From Pseudomonadota bacterium (GTDB lineage Bacteria; Pseudomonadota; Alphaproteobacteria; Sphingomonadales; Sphingomonadaceae), in contig JAEWZX010000016.1 in the NCBI GenBank assembly GCA_023394965.1, forward strand, positions 95,426 through 159,425: 64,000 nt of DNA. Direction: 5' to 3'. Both the position numbers and the translations under genes were made by a program. The notes under the pieces are model-generated. The model ran no database searches. It was not told the origin of the DNA and was given only the letters and a program-made list of their open reading frames with translations. Of this stretch, positions 25,039 to 34,431 are shown piece after piece; within the stretch, counting starts at the first letter, position 1; each line of letters begins with the position of its first letter.

Positions 25039-26252
25039 TCGGGGATTTCCAGACCGAACGTATGTAGGGGAAAGCCGAACAGTCCGCTCATCAAGTGAGC
25101 CTGTATACGCGCTATCGGGCCGAGACGGGAAAGCGGTGCGACGATGTGATCACGGATCCACGGCCAGAAATTGTCTTTCGACTGAAACATCGGCGTGAAT
25201 GCCGCCGTCACCGCCTGATAAAGTGCGACGTGATCGCGGCGCCAGCTGGCTGACAGACGCAAACCTTCGGCAAGCGTTCGGCCCTCGCGTAGCCCGGCAG
25301 CGAGGCCCCATGCATCCAGCAATGCCATGTTCGCACCCTGGCCAAGTTGTGGACTGGCCGAATGCCAGGCATCGCCGATTCGTACCAGTCGATCACGATA
25401 GGGGCGATGCGAACTGCGGTGGGCGTAGCGCGCGAAAGTGAGGTCGTCATGAGCGTCGATCCGATCAAGCAGGAAATCGACTTGGGGCCACAATTGTCGG
25501 ACTTCGTTCTTCCACTGATCGATAGGTGTGGTGAGCCATCTGGGATATTCGTCACGTGTCAGCGACCAGAAAAAGGCTACTTCGTCAGGTAAACCGGGGC
25601 CGCGAGCCCCGATTGGCAGCACCCCTATCATCTGCGAAGCGCGGCGGTAGCGCTGCTCTAGCATGTTTCTCGCATGAGGATCACCGGGCTGGACCGGAAT
25701 TGCCGCCCATAAAGCGCCAAACGGCAAGAGCCCTCGCTGTTCGCCAAATTCGATGCGGGATGCCCAGCCGCTTGCGTCGACAACCAAGTGGAATTGCTCC
25801 GACGATGTGCCATCTCGGAACCTGAGCCTCCGCCAGCTTCTTTCGAGCAGGGTGTCGCTAACTTCATGGTCTGTGCGGATGGTTACGCCTGATTCGATCG
25901 CACGTGCATGCAGCACGCCGAAGAGACTGGCGCGGTGAATGCCGATGCCGAATGCCTCTTTCGCCCCCAACTTGGCATAAGGCGCATCGAGGGCTGTCCG
26001 GCCATGTTCGTTGCAACCGTACAGCGCATCGATTCGCGCGCCGCGTGCGGCTATGTCATATGCTAGCCCCAGCCGGTCGAGAACAGCCATGCCTGAAGGC
26101 TGTAACATAAGGCCCGAGCCAAGTGGCTTCGGCTCTTCGAAACGCTCGAACACCGTGACTCGGTGACCGTCGGCACACAACAGAATCGCTGCGGAAAGCC
26201 CAGCTGGGCCGCAGCCGATGATCGCTATGTCATAGATCTGGCGGATACCCAC
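24981..26252 (-). CDS. FAD-dependent monooxygenase-like oxidoreductase
   Basis: 423 residues of the PHBH/UbiH-type flavoprotein superfamily. The N-terminal dinucleotide site is IAIIGCGPAGLSAAILL. A DG-type motif appears as LVVDASGWASRIEF, and the second FAD motif is VRIGDAWHSASPQLGQGANM. The C-terminal region is unlike UbiH hydroxylases and the substrate cannot be named. It starts 37 bases downstream of tRNA-Val on the same strand. The C-terminal codons overlap the end of the thioredoxin-like gene on the other strand. Confidence 0.85.
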   Translation of the reverse strand: MGIRQIYDIAIIGCGPAGLSAAILLCADGHRVTVFERFEEPKPLGSGLMLQPSGMAVLDRLGLAYDIAARGARIDALYGCNEHGRTALDAPYAKLGAKEAFGIGIHRASLFGVLHARAIESGVTIRTDHEVSDTLLERSWRRLRFRDGTSSEQFHLVVDASGWASRIEFGEQRGLLPFGALWAAIPVQPGDPHARNMLEQRYRRASQMIGVLPIGARGPGLPDEVAFFWSLTRDEYPRWLTTPIDQWKNEVRQLWPQVDFLLDRIDAHDDLTFARYAHRSSHRPYRDRLVRIGDAWHSASPQLGQGANMALLDAWGLAAGLREGRTLAEGLRLSASWRRDHVALYQAVTAAFTPMFQSKDNFWPWIRDHIVAPLSRLGPIARIQAHLMSGLFGFPLHTFGLEIPDYSAIAASMAACASSLDQS

Positions 26253-26288
26253 TCCAGCGCTGCCGCTTATAGGGTCCCGTGCCGGGAA

Positions 26289-26364
26289 TGGTGGGCGCTG
26301 ACGGGCTCGAACCGCCGACCCTCTCGGTGTAAACGAGATGCTCTACCAACTGAGCTAAGCGCCC
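26289..26364 (-). tRNA. tRNA-Val, anticodon TAC
   Basis: On the minus strand a full 76-base cloverleaf is present. The acceptor starts GGGCGCT (26364 to 26358), the D-arm is AGCTCAGTTGGTAGAGC, the anticodon loop is TTTACAC giving TAC, and the T-loop is GGTTCGAGCC. The discriminator is A and CCA is encoded (26291-26289). Its wobble uridine is of the kind modified by TrhO, encoded at 15873-16835. Confidence 0.96.
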
Positions 26365-26450
26365 GCTCCATGTGCGGAAGTGCTGCACATAGCGCCCAAA
26401 TTTTCAAAATCAATTGCCGAGATTGCATATACGGCGCTAGGCGGCTGCGC

Positions 26451-27428
26451 ATGACGACCAAGCTGACCGTCCTGGCCACCGGTGGCACCATCGCCGGGAT
26501 CGCTGGCAGTGCCATCGCGCACGACTATCGCGCGGGTGAAATCGGCATCGAGGATTATCTGGAGCGCGTCGGTTGTCTTGGACTGGACGCTGAGCTTTCG
26601 GGTGAACAAATCGCCAATATCGATTCGGCCGATATCGGTCCTGCGGTCTGGCAGCCACTGCATACCGCCGCGATGGCTGCTCTGGCGGACAAGGATTGCC
26701 ATGGTATCATCGTAACGCATGGCACCGATACGCTGGAAGAAACAGCCTTCCTGCTGGACCTGACATTGCCAGCCACCAAACCGATTGTGGTGGTGGGCGC
26801 GATGCGGCCTGCTGACGCCGTGGGTTATGATGGCCTGAGAAATTTCGCCAATGCTGTCCGGCTCGCTGGCGACGCGCAGGCAGCAGGGCGCGGCGTACTT
26901 GTGGTCATGGGGGACCGTGTGTTCGCCGCGCGGGATGTCTATAAGATTCGCACGCGCGGTACCGAAGCATTCCGGGGTTTCCCGCGCGAATCGGTTGGAC
27001 TGGTAACGCCAGCTTCGCTTGAATGGTTCGGGGCTCCTTGGCGCACCGAAACTACGCCGGCTTTTGACTTGCCTGAAAACCTGCCGGAAGTGGCGATGAT
27101 TTACGCTTACGCAGGAATGGATGCTGTAAGCGTCAGCCGACAGGTGGGGGGCTCGACGCGAGGTATAGTCCTTGCCGGTGTCGGTGAAGGCAATATGCCC
27201 GACACCGTCCGACAGGAACTGGTGAAGGTTGCGCGTCGGGGAATTCCTGTGGTGCGCGCCAGTCGTGCGGATGAAGGGCTTGTCGATCGGGAACCCGAAG
27301 ATACCGCCAACCAATTTGTCGCTGCCCGTGCGCTCAACCCGCAGAAGGCGCGCATTCTGCTTCAGTTACTACTGGCCGGCGGCGAGACCGAGCCCGCCGC
27401 CATCCAGCGCGCCTTCGACGGACGCTAG
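26451..27428 (+). CDS. L-asparaginase (type II-like fold, no signal peptide)
   Basis: 325 residues. It hydrolyses asparagine to aspartate and ammonia. Both catalytic threonine motifs are visible: LATGGTIAG at the N-terminus and VTHGTDTLEETAFLLDL, which also holds the Asp-Lys partner region. VVGAMRPADAVGYDGLRN supports the family. No signal peptide is seen, unlike periplasmic E. coli AnsB, so the enzyme is probably cytoplasmic. ATG 26451 is used because the family motif begins 9 residues later. The longer open frame would cross the tRNA-Val gene. Confidence 0.92.
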   Translation: MTTKLTVLATGGTIAGIAGSAIAHDYRAGEIGIEDYLERVGCLGLDAELSGEQIANIDSADIGPAVWQPLHTAAMAALADKDCHGIIVTHGTDTLEETAFLLDLTLPATKPIVVVGAMRPADAVGYDGLRNFANAVRLAGDAQAAGRGVLVVMGDRVFAARDVYKIRTRGTEAFRGFPRESVGLVTPASLEWFGAPWRTETTPAFDLPENLPEVAMIYAYAGMDAVSVSRQVGGSTRGIVLAGVGEGNMPDTVRQELVKVARRGIPVVRASRADEGLVDREPEDTANQFVAARALNPQKARILLQLLLAGGETEPAAIQRAFDGR

Positions 27429-27429
27429 T

Positions 27430-28542
27430 TCAGCCGTTGGGCATGACGAGATACTTCTCGCCGGTTTTCATCTGGCGATAGTCCAGAATCGCGTCCTTGG
27501 TCAGCATGCCTTCAAGGTCGACCTTCGACTTGTAGCTACTGGCGAAAGTCGTGGTGAGATTATCCAGCACGCGCTTACGCATCCTGGCCACCGTCTCTCC
27601 CCCTGCCATCTGCAGGAAGGGGGTCAGTAGCCAGCCCGAAAGAGTCCAGCCGAAGCCGTAAGAGGGAGTAAGGGTGGTCGGCCCCATGTCCAGCCTGCCG
27701 TAGATGAACATCCGCTTCTGCTGGTTCGAACCATAGCGCGAATACTCGCTCATCTTCTTCGAAGCGACCTGTTCCATCGCCTTGAAGCAGCTGTCGACCA
27801 TCTTTCCTCCGCCGATTGGGTCGAACCCGTAGAAGGCGTTGGTTTCGTTGATGGAGGATCTGAGCTGGTCCATGAAATCGCCATCCGCAGAATTGACGAT
27901 GTGCTTTGCCCCCAGATCCTTCAGCAAGTCGACCTGCTCGCTTTTCCGCACGATGTTGACCAGGCCAAGGTCATCTTCCTGGCAGATCTTTACCAGCATC
28001 TGTCCCAGATTGGAGGCACCGACGGTGTGAAGAATCGCCTTCTGGCCGTCCATTTTCGCGCTTTCCGCGAAACCGAGTGCGGTCATCGGGTTTACAAAGC
28101 TCGATGCACCATTCTCTGCACTGTGATCGCCCAGCGGCAGGCACATTGAGGCATCGGCGATTGCATATTGGCTGTAGGTGGTGCCCGGTACGCAGGCGAC
28201 GCGCTGACCCATCAATGCCTTGGCCATGTCGGAATCGCCTGTGGCGACGACCGTGCCAGCACCTTCGTTACCTGCCGGCAAACGCTGTCCGTGACGCGCC
28301 TTTTGTCCGCTGTTGAACGGCTCGGGCATCTTTGCGACGACCTTGCCTGGCGAATATTCTGCATTCTCGAAATCCGCGGCGCCGGTCAGGATTGCGAGGT
28401 CGCTCGGATTGATCGGCGCCGCTTCCATTTTTACCAGCACCTGATTGCCCGTGGGATCGGGAAACTCGCTATCCGCGATCTCTACCGTAAGAGTGCCGTC
28501 GCTCGTTAGAGTAGTGAATAGCTGTTTGCCTGTAGTCGTCAT
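27430..28542 (-). CDS. Zinc-less medium-chain dehydrogenase/reductase
   Basis: 370 residues with a GroES-like N-terminal domain (VLVKMEAAPINPSDLAILTG, GNEGAGTVVATG) and a Rossmann domain (AILHTVGASNLGQMLVKI, then GLVNIVRKSEQVDLLKDLGA). Zinc ligands of alcohol dehydrogenases are missing, so a quinone or enoyl reductase-type activity is likely. It converges tightly on the asparaginase gene, with one base between the ends. The substrate is unknown. Confidence 0.88.
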   Translation of the reverse strand: MTTTGKQLFTTLTSDGTLTVEIADSEFPDPTGNQVLVKMEAAPINPSDLAILTGAADFENAEYSPGKVVAKMPEPFNSGQKARHGQRLPAGNEGAGTVVATGDSDMAKALMGQRVACVPGTTYSQYAIADASMCLPLGDHSAENGASSFVNPMTALGFAESAKMDGQKAILHTVGASNLGQMLVKICQEDDLGLVNIVRKSEQVDLLKDLGAKHIVNSADGDFMDQLRSSINETNAFYGFDPIGGGKMVDSCFKAMEQVASKKMSEYSRYGSNQQKRMFIYGRLDMGPTTLTPSYGFGWTLSGWLLTPFLQMAGGETVARMRKRVLDNLTTTFASSYKSKVDLEGMLTKDAILDYRQMKTGEKYLVMPNG

Positions 28543-28625
28543 CCTCGTGCCCTTTCGTTGTTATACGAAACGTATTGCAGGTGTCGCTACGCCGCGAAAT
28601 TGGGCTTGGCTAGGGTGACGTTAGG

Positions 28626-29375
28626 TCAAGCCTCGTCGGGATAGGTGGCCCGAACGAAATAAAGGCCATGCGGAGGAGCATTGAGGCCGAGTGCTTGTCG
28701 ATCGCGCGACTCCAGTGCTTCGGCCAATCGAGCTTCGCGCCACCGGCCCATTCCCACGAGCGCAAGGCAGCCGACCATCGATCTTACCTGGTGATGGAGA
28801 AAACTGCGGGCTGCAGCATGAATGCGAATCTCGTCACCGCCCCGTTCTACGTCGAGCCGGTCCAGCGTTTTGACCGGGCTCTCGGCTTGGCAGTGCACGG
28901 ACCGGAACGTGGTAAAATCGTGCAGGCCGACTAGCGCTTGAGCTGCACGGTGCATGGCTTCGTGGTCCAGATCCTGCGGCACTTGCCACAGTCTGTCTTT
29001 CTCCAGAGTCAGCGGCGCGCGGCGATTTGCAATGCGATAGACATAGCCGCGGCCCGTGCAGGAAAATCGCGAATGCCAATCATCCGGTACCACTTCGCAA
29101 TGGGTCACCGCTATCGGATCGGGGCGAAGGTGGGCGTTGAGAGCCTCCATCAGGCGAAAGGGCTTGATGTCCTTGTTGATATCGAAGTGGCTGCGCATGG
29201 CGAGCGCATGAACACCGGTATCGGTACGGCCGGCGCTGTGCAGCCGCACCTCTTCGCCGAGCACGCGAAACGCGGCTTCTTCAACCGCCTGCTGTACACT
29301 GGGCCCGTCCTTCTGCCGCTGGAGGCCGAAAAAAGGCGTGCCGTCGAATTCAAGGGTTAGCGCGAAGCGGGTCAA
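28626..29375 (-). CDS. truA: tRNA pseudouridine(38-40) synthase
   Basis: 249 residues. It converts uridines 38-40 of the anticodon stem to pseudouridine. The catalytic Asp is in the motif SAGRTDTGVHALA. N-terminal FALTLEFDGTPFFGLQRQ and C-terminal FLHHQVRSMVGCLALVG are typical. Its start overlaps the fmt stop by 4 bases (ATGA), so translation is coupled. Confidence 0.97.
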   Translation of the reverse strand: MTRFALTLEFDGTPFFGLQRQKDGPSVQQAVEEAAFRVLGEEVRLHSAGRTDTGVHALAMRSHFDINKDIKPFRLMEALNAHLRPDPIAVTHCEVVPDDWHSRFSCTGRGYVYRIANRRAPLTLEKDRLWQVPQDLDHEAMHRAAQALVGLHDFTTFRSVHCQAESPVKTLDRLDVERGGDEIRIHAAARSFLHHQVRSMVGCLALVGMGRWREARLAEALESRDRQALGLNAPPHGLYFVRATYPDEA

Positions 29376-30280
29376 GCGAGGCTGGTTCCCTTGGCGACTT
29401 CATTGCCGCGCAGGAAAGTCTCGAGATCCATCTTCGGTTTACCCGCGCGTTGTAGCTCCACCGGGCGGATGGCACCTTCGCCACATGCGATAGTCAGGCG
29501 ATCGTCGATCACTTCGCCCGGCATGCCATCACCTTCGACAACTTCAGCTCGCAGCAGCTTCACGCGCGTTCCGGTGAGCTCGCACCAAGCGCCTGGAAAG
29601 GGCGACAGGCCGTGGATGTGTCGTACGACTTCCTTGGCTGGGTGGTCCCAATCGATTTTTGCCTCAGCCTTGTCGATCTTATTGGCGTAGGTCGCATCCT
29701 CGTCGTCCTGCTCAAGCGGATGAAGCGCTGCGAGGTCGATCAGTGTGCCGACCATCAGTTGGGCACCGATTTCTGCCAGTTCTTGTGTTAATTCACCGGT
29801 CGTTTTGTCCTCGATCGGCGTGCGCGCAAAGGTGATCATCGGGCCGGTGTCGAGCCCGGCTTCCATCTGCATGATCGTGACGCCTGTCACTGGATCGCCT
29901 GCCATCACCGCGCGGTGGATCGGCGCTGCCCCGCGCCAGTGTGGCAGGATCGAGGCATGCACATTCAGACATCCATGTTCCGGCGCATCGAGAATCGGCT
30001 GGGGCAATATCAGGCCATAAGCCGCGACGATGGCTATATCCGCTTCCAGAGCGGCGAAGGCGTTCTGTTCCTCGGCAGACCTGAGTGACTTTGGATGTCG
30101 CACCTCGATCCCAAGATCGCTTGCTCGCTGGTGCACTGGGGTCTTCGTCAGTTCCTTGCCGCGCCGCCCGCCGGGCCGCGGCGGCTGGGTGTAGACGCAG
30201 ACGACCTCGTGTGCCGCGTCGACCAGCGCCTGCAGTGTCGGCACGGCAAACTCGGGGCTACCCATGAAGATTATGCGCAC
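29372..30280 (-). CDS. fmt: Methionyl-tRNA formyltransferase
   Basis: 302 residues. It formylates initiator methionyl-tRNA using 10-formyltetrahydrofolate. The N-terminus MRIIFMGSPEFAVPTLQAL, the catalytic segment NVHASILPHWRGAAPIHRA and MQMEAGLDTGPM are diagnostic; the C-terminal tRNA-binding domain follows. It lies upstream of truA and is divergent from recR and def. The fmt-def pairing reflects addition and removal of the same formyl group. Confidence 0.97.
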   Translation of the reverse strand: MRIIFMGSPEFAVPTLQALVDAAHEVVCVYTQPPRPGGRRGKELTKTPVHQRASDLGIEVRHPKSLRSAEEQNAFAALEADIAIVAAYGLILPQPILDAPEHGCLNVHASILPHWRGAAPIHRAVMAGDPVTGVTIMQMEAGLDTGPMITFARTPIEDKTTGELTQELAEIGAQLMVGTLIDLAALHPLEQDDEDATYANKIDKAEAKIDWDHPAKEVVRHIHGLSPFPGAWCELTGTRVKLLRAEVVEGDGMPGEVIDDRLTIACGEGAIRPVELQRAGKPKMDLETFLRGNEVAKGTSLA

Positions 30281-30353
30281 AACTTAGCTCCATTCATCCA
30301 GAGGCCGCCGAAGGGTCTTTCTCTGCCAAGCTCGCGCCCCTATCTGTGCGGGC

Positions 30354-30950
30354 ATGGCATCGCAAGAGATCGAGACGCTGGCCGCAGCGCTAGCGCGCCT
30401 TCCCGGACTTGGCCCGCGTTCTGCGCGGCGCGCGGTGCTGTGGCTGGTCAAGCGCCGCGAGAGTGCGCTGCCCGCGCTTCTGGAAGCGCTCGCGACGGTC
30501 GGCGAGGCATTGGTCGAATGCGACACTTGCGGCAATGTCGACACCACCAATCCATGCGCCATTTGCGCTGATCCGCGGCGCGACGTGAAATCGCTTTGCG
30601 TGGTGGAAGACGTGGCGGATCTATGGGCGCTGGACCGGGCAAAACTGTTTACCGGCAAATATCACGTGCTCGGTGGCAAGCTGTCCGCGCTTGATGGTGT
30701 GCGGCCCGAAGACCTCAATATAGCGTCGCTTCTCGCGCGGGTGGAAGAGGGCGGGGTGGACGAGATCGTCCTTGCCATGAACGCCACGCTCGAAGGGCAG
30801 ACCACCGCGCATTATCTTGGCGAGCGGCTGGAGCAGTTTCCCGTTCGCATCACGCAATTGGCGCATGGCCTGCCAGTCGGCGGTGAACTCGACTATCTCG
30901 ATGAAGGGACACTGGCACAGGCGTTGCGGGCGCGTCGGCCGATGGGCTGA
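30354..30950 (+). CDS. recR: Recombination protein RecR
   Basis: 198 residues, standard length. RecR with RecO and RecF loads RecA on gapped DNA. Seen are the helix-hairpin-helix region LARLPGLGPRSARRAVLWLV, the four-Cys zinc finger CDTCGNVDTTNPCAIC and the Toprim domain LCVVEDVADLWAL. It begins 73 bases from the divergent fmt start and precedes def by 62 bases. Confidence 0.97.
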   Translation: MASQEIETLAAALARLPGLGPRSARRAVLWLVKRRESALPALLEALATVGEALVECDTCGNVDTTNPCAICADPRRDVKSLCVVEDVADLWALDRAKLFTGKYHVLGGKLSALDGVRPEDLNIASLLARVEEGGVDEIVLAMNATLEGQTTAHYLGERLEQFPVRITQLAHGLPVGGELDYLDEGTLAQALRARRPMG

Positions 30951-31012
30951 CCGATCAGTGTGTGCACCGTATTCAGATTGAATAAACTGAACGACATGCA
31001 TATCTTGCACGT

Positions 31013-31579
31013 ATGGCGATAAGACAGATTCTCGAAGTGCCGGATCCCCGGCTCAAAACCGTGTCCGAACCCGTTACCGAGTTCGACGACGATCTGCGCG
31101 AACTCGTCTCCGATATGTTCGAAACCATGTATGCCGCGCCCGGCATCGGTCTCGCCGCGATCCAGGTCGGCGTGCCCAAGCGTGTGCTGGTGATTGATCT
31201 CCAGCCGGAGGACGAGGAAGCCGAGGGCGAGGTCTGCAATCACGACGGTCACGAGCATGTGCATTATCCGACCGTAAAAGAGCCGCGGGTCTTCATTAAT
31301 CCGGAGATTCTGGACCCGGCTGAAGAACTGGGCACTTATCAGGAAGGCTGCCTTTCGGTGCCGGACATCTTCGCCGACGTCGACCGTCCGGTAACCTGCC
31401 GGGTGCGCTACCAAGACCTCGAAGGGGAAACCCACGAAGAGGATATGGAAGGGTTGATGGCCACCTGCATCCAGCACGAGATGGACCACCTCGAAGGTAT
31501 TCTCTTCATCGACCACCTCAGCCGCCTGAAGCGGAACATGGCGCTGAAGAAGCTGAAGAAGCTGCGCGAGGCGGCGTAA
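31013..31579 (+). CDS. def: Peptide deformylase
   Basis: 188-residue metalloenzyme removing the N-formyl group from new proteins. All three signature motifs are present: PGIGLAAIQVG, YQEGCLSVPD and IQHEMDHLEGI, which together supply the Cys and two His metal ligands and catalytic Glu. An acidic insert (about residues 65-80, EDEEAEGEV) is longer than in E. coli. A good terminator follows. Confidence 0.97.
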   Translation: MAIRQILEVPDPRLKTVSEPVTEFDDDLRELVSDMFETMYAAPGIGLAAIQVGVPKRVLVIDLQPEDEEAEGEVCNHDGHEHVHYPTVKEPRVFINPEILDPAEELGTYQEGCLSVPDIFADVDRPVTCRVRYQDLEGETHEEDMEGLMATCIQHEMDHLEGILFIDHLSRLKRNMALKKLKKLREAA

Positions 31580-31605
31580 CCCGCCCTACACAATCACCGG
31601 CTTCG

Positions 31606-31638
31606 AAAAGGCGATTCGCGGCAGCGGGTCGCCTTTTT
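31606..31638 (+). terminator. Rho-independent terminator after def
   Basis: AAAAGGCGA (31606-31614) pairs with TCGCCTTTT (from 31629), with the T-run continuing to 31638, 27 bases after the def stop. The A-tract on the other side lets it also act on minus-strand transcripts. Confidence 0.8.
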
Positions 31639-31800
31639 GCTGCGCAAGTTGATCAAATACATGCGGCAGCAGTCGTTTTTCCGGCGGAAAAGGGCGCATG
31701 CGGGCGGCAAAAGATTGGAAAGGGCCGATGCGAACATAGCGCCGGGGATTGCTGTAGGAAAGGGCTGGTGTTCCGCATGTGTTCCACCTAGAATGGCGGC

Positions 31801-33252
31801 ATGGAAATGGCAGTCATTGCAATCGTGGCGCTGCTCGCCGGGGCAGGCCTGGGATGGTTTTTCGGATCGCGGCCGGTGGCCGAATGGAAAGCGCGCCATG
31901 GGGAGCGCGATGCCGAGGCGCGCGAGACGGAAGACAGGTTTCGCAAGGCCATTGTCGAGCTGGAGAACGCGACCGTGCGGGCGGGGCGGGCGGATGCGCT
32001 CGACGCCGAGCTGCGCGAAACCCGCAAAGCGCATGAAATGGCGCTGGAAAATCTGCGGCGCAGCAATGGCGAACTGGGTGCCGAACTCGCCACGCTGAAG
32101 GAAAAGACCGCCAATTTCGACGAGCAGAAGCGCCTGCTGATCGAAGCTCGCGAGGAAATGCTGAAGGAATTCCAGAACACCGGATCGGCCGTGCTGTCGA
32201 AAGCGCAGGAGGCTTTCCTCGCGCGCGCGAACGAGCGGCTGGGTCATTCGGAAAAGACCAGCGAGGAAAAGCTGAAGGCGCTGCTCGACCCGGTGGGCAA
32301 GCGGCTGGAAGCTTACGAGAAGCAGGTCGCCGCGCTGGAGGAAAAGCGCACCGACGCTTTCGGCCGACTGTACCAGCAGATTACCGAAATGCAGCGCGGG
32401 CAGGAAGAGGTCCGGCGCGAGGCGCAGCGGCTCGGCAACAGCCTGACCAACGCCCCCAAGGCGCGCGGGCGCTGGGGTGAACGGGCGCTGCAGAACGTGC
32501 TCGAACAGTGTGGGCTGTCGGAACATACGGATTTCAATCTGGAGCATTCGATCCAGACCGATGAAGGCCGCCTGCGTCCCGATGCGGTGGTCCACGTTCC
32601 CGGCCAGAAGAAACTGGTGATCGACGCCAAAGTGTCGCTCAACGCCTATCAGGCCGCGTTCGAGGCCGATGACGATAACGAACGCCTGCGCCAGCTCGAC
32701 CTGCATGCCAAATCGATGCGCAACCATGTTCAGACGCTCGGCAGCAAGAGCTATCAGAGCCAGTTCGACGACACGCCCGATTATGTGGTCATGTTCGTGC
32801 CGGGCGAGCATTTCGTGGCAGCCGCGCTGGAACACGATCCCGAACTGTGGGATTTCGCCTTCCGCAACAAGGTGTTGCTGGCGACCCCGACCAACCTTGT
32901 CGCCATCGCGCGCACGGTGGCGCAGGTCTGGCGGCAGGATACGATTGCACGGGAAGCGGTGGAAATCGGCAAGGCCGGTGCGGAACTGTACGACCGCCTT
33001 GCCGTGGCCGCCGAACATATGAAACGGGTTGGCGGCGGTTTGGAAACGGCGGTCAACAATTACAACAAGTTCGTGGGCAGTTTCGAACGTAATGTTCTGT
33101 CTGCCGGTCGCCGGCTGCATGACAAGGGCATCGAAATCGGCAAGCGCGAAATCGAGGAAGTGCCCATGGTCGAAGCGACACCGCGCTATAATGCCGAAGA
33201 TGCCGCCCGGATCGAAGACGGCAATAAACCAGATCGCGAAGCGGCAGAATAA
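31801..33252 (+). CDS. rmuC: DNA recombination protein RmuC
   Basis: 483 residues. An N-terminal transmembrane segment (VIAIVALLAGAGLGWFFG) is followed by a long coiled coil (about 40-200). Next comes the RmuC nuclease-like domain (about 215-430), with RGRWGERALQNVLEQCGL, RPDAVVHVPGQKKLVIDAKV and YVVMFVPGEHFVAAALE. RmuC limits DNA inversions and rearrangements, and the core is predicted to be PD-(D/E)XK-like. The 162 bases between the def terminator and this gene contain its promoter but nothing I can assign further. Confidence 0.95.
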   Translation: MEMAVIAIVALLAGAGLGWFFGSRPVAEWKARHGERDAEARETEDRFRKAIVELENATVRAGRADALDAELRETRKAHEMALENLRRSNGELGAELATLKEKTANFDEQKRLLIEAREEMLKEFQNTGSAVLSKAQEAFLARANERLGHSEKTSEEKLKALLDPVGKRLEAYEKQVAALEEKRTDAFGRLYQQITEMQRGQEEVRREAQRLGNSLTNAPKARGRWGERALQNVLEQCGLSEHTDFNLEHSIQTDEGRLRPDAVVHVPGQKKLVIDAKVSLNAYQAAFEADDDNERLRQLDLHAKSMRNHVQTLGSKSYQSQFDDTPDYVVMFVPGEHFVAAALEHDPELWDFAFRNKVLLATPTNLVAIARTVAQVWRQDTIAREAVEIGKAGAELYDRLAVAAEHMKRVGGGLETAVNNYNKFVGSFERNVLSAGRRLHDKGIEIGKREIEEVPMVEATPRYNAEDAARIEDGNKPDREAAE

Positions 33253-33357
33253 TTCGCTGAAAAACGGGACCTAACTGATATTTTCCGCGTTGCTGCTGCA
33301 ATGGTTACCGGCTTATCTACGGTGATCGCCTACAGATACGACAGCAGGATACCCTTC

Positions 33358-34431
33358 ATGCATCGCGGCAATGGCGATGATACGCGCAACACATTCGCAC
33401 AGGCCCAGCATACGGGGCAGCCTTTCAACGCGGAGGAAGACAATTTCTCCGGTGCGTCCGGCCTGCTGTTCGAACAGGCCATGGCGCAGACGCGCATGGC
33501 CGTTTGCCTGACCGATCCACGGCTGAAAGACGATCCGATCGTTTTCTGCAACAAGGCTTTCGAAAAGCTCACCGGTTACAGGCAGGAGGAAATCGTCGGC
33601 CGGAACTGCCGTTTCCTGCAGGGGCCGAAAACCGACCAGACACAGGTTGCCAAGATCCGTGATGCGGTTCGTGCAGAGCAGGTGATGGTTGTCGAGCTGC
33701 TGAATTATCGCAAGGACGGCTCGACTTTCTGGAATGCCCTCCACCTCGGCCCGATTTACGACGAGAACGGTAAGCTGCGTTATTTCTTCGGCAGCCAGTG
33801 GGACGTTACCGACATTCATCTGGCCCGGGCGGAAGAAAAACACGCCAAGGCGATGGCGCGCGAAGTGTCGCACCGCTTGAAGAACGTGTTCGCCGTGATT
33901 GGCGGCATCGTGAACATTACCGGACGGGCGATGGATGCCCGCAATGTCACCAAAAAGATCAACGAACGGGTTCAGGCGCTGGGCCGTGCCTATGAACCCA
34001 CGCTCGACGATGCCGCGTTTGGGACAATCGAAGTGGGGCAGGCAATTAGGTCCGTGCTCAATCCCTACGATCCCGAAGGGGACCGTATCAAATTCGAAGG
34101 CAATGGCGCGCGGACAGAACCGAACGCGGTATCGGCCATGGGTCTGACCCTGCACGAACTGGCCACCAACGCACCCAAATATGGCGCATTGTCAAATACC
34201 GATGGCACGATCACCGTGTCCTGGCATCATCAGCAGGACCGGCATGAACGTCAGTCGCTGGTGATCGACTGGAAAGAATCCGGCGGCCCGCGCATTGCAG
34301 GCGAACCGGAAATGACCGGAACGGGTTTCGACATTGCCGAACGTTTGCTGGCTTATTCGCGGGGCACGCTGGACCGCACATGGGAGGAAGACGGGTTGCG
34401 GGCCAGAATCTCGCTGCCGCTCAGATTATGA
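33358..34431 (+). CDS. Blue-light LOV histidine kinase, HWE type
   Basis: 357-residue soluble sensor kinase. The LOV domain (about 45-155) has the photoactive motif GRNCRFLQG, with Cys84 as the expected flavin-adduct residue, and FWNALHLGPI and FFGSQWDVTD in the later strands. The kinase follows: His172 in EVSHRLKNVFAVIGGI, then HELATNAPKYGALS and IDWKESGGP, the Trp-Glu feature that names HWE kinases. Length and architecture match the Erythrobacter litoralis kinase EL346. Start 33358 is chosen since AGCAGGA lies upstream; ATG 33301 has no ribosome-binding site. Its stop overlaps the response regulator start. Confidence 0.93.
   Translation: MHRGNGDDTRNTFAQAQHTGQPFNAEEDNFSGASGLLFEQAMAQTRMAVCLTDPRLKDDPIVFCNKAFEKLTGYRQEEIVGRNCRFLQGPKTDQTQVAKIRDAVRAEQVMVVELLNYRKDGSTFWNALHLGPIYDENGKLRYFFGSQWDVTDIHLARAEEKHAKAMAREVSHRLKNVFAVIGGIVNITGRAMDARNVTKKINERVQALGRAYEPTLDDAAFGTIEVGQAIRSVLNPYDPEGDRIKFEGNGARTEPNAVSAMGLTLHELATNAPKYGALSNTDGTITVSWHHQQDRHERQSLVIDWKESGGPRIAGEPEMTGTGFDIAERLLAYSRGTLDRTWEEDGLRARISLPLRL

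Noticed and set aside
26305..26360. tRNA-Val as a phage or island attachment site
   Set aside because: No integrase, no duplicate tRNA end and no composition shift nearby.
26163..26450. N-terminal extension of the asparaginase frame
   Set aside because: It would translate through the complete tRNA-Val gene, and the family N-terminus begins at 26451.
31594..33120. 508-codon minus-strand frame opposite rmuC
   Set aside because: Covers rmuC, a well-supported gene, and lacks any recognised domain; also crosses the def terminator.
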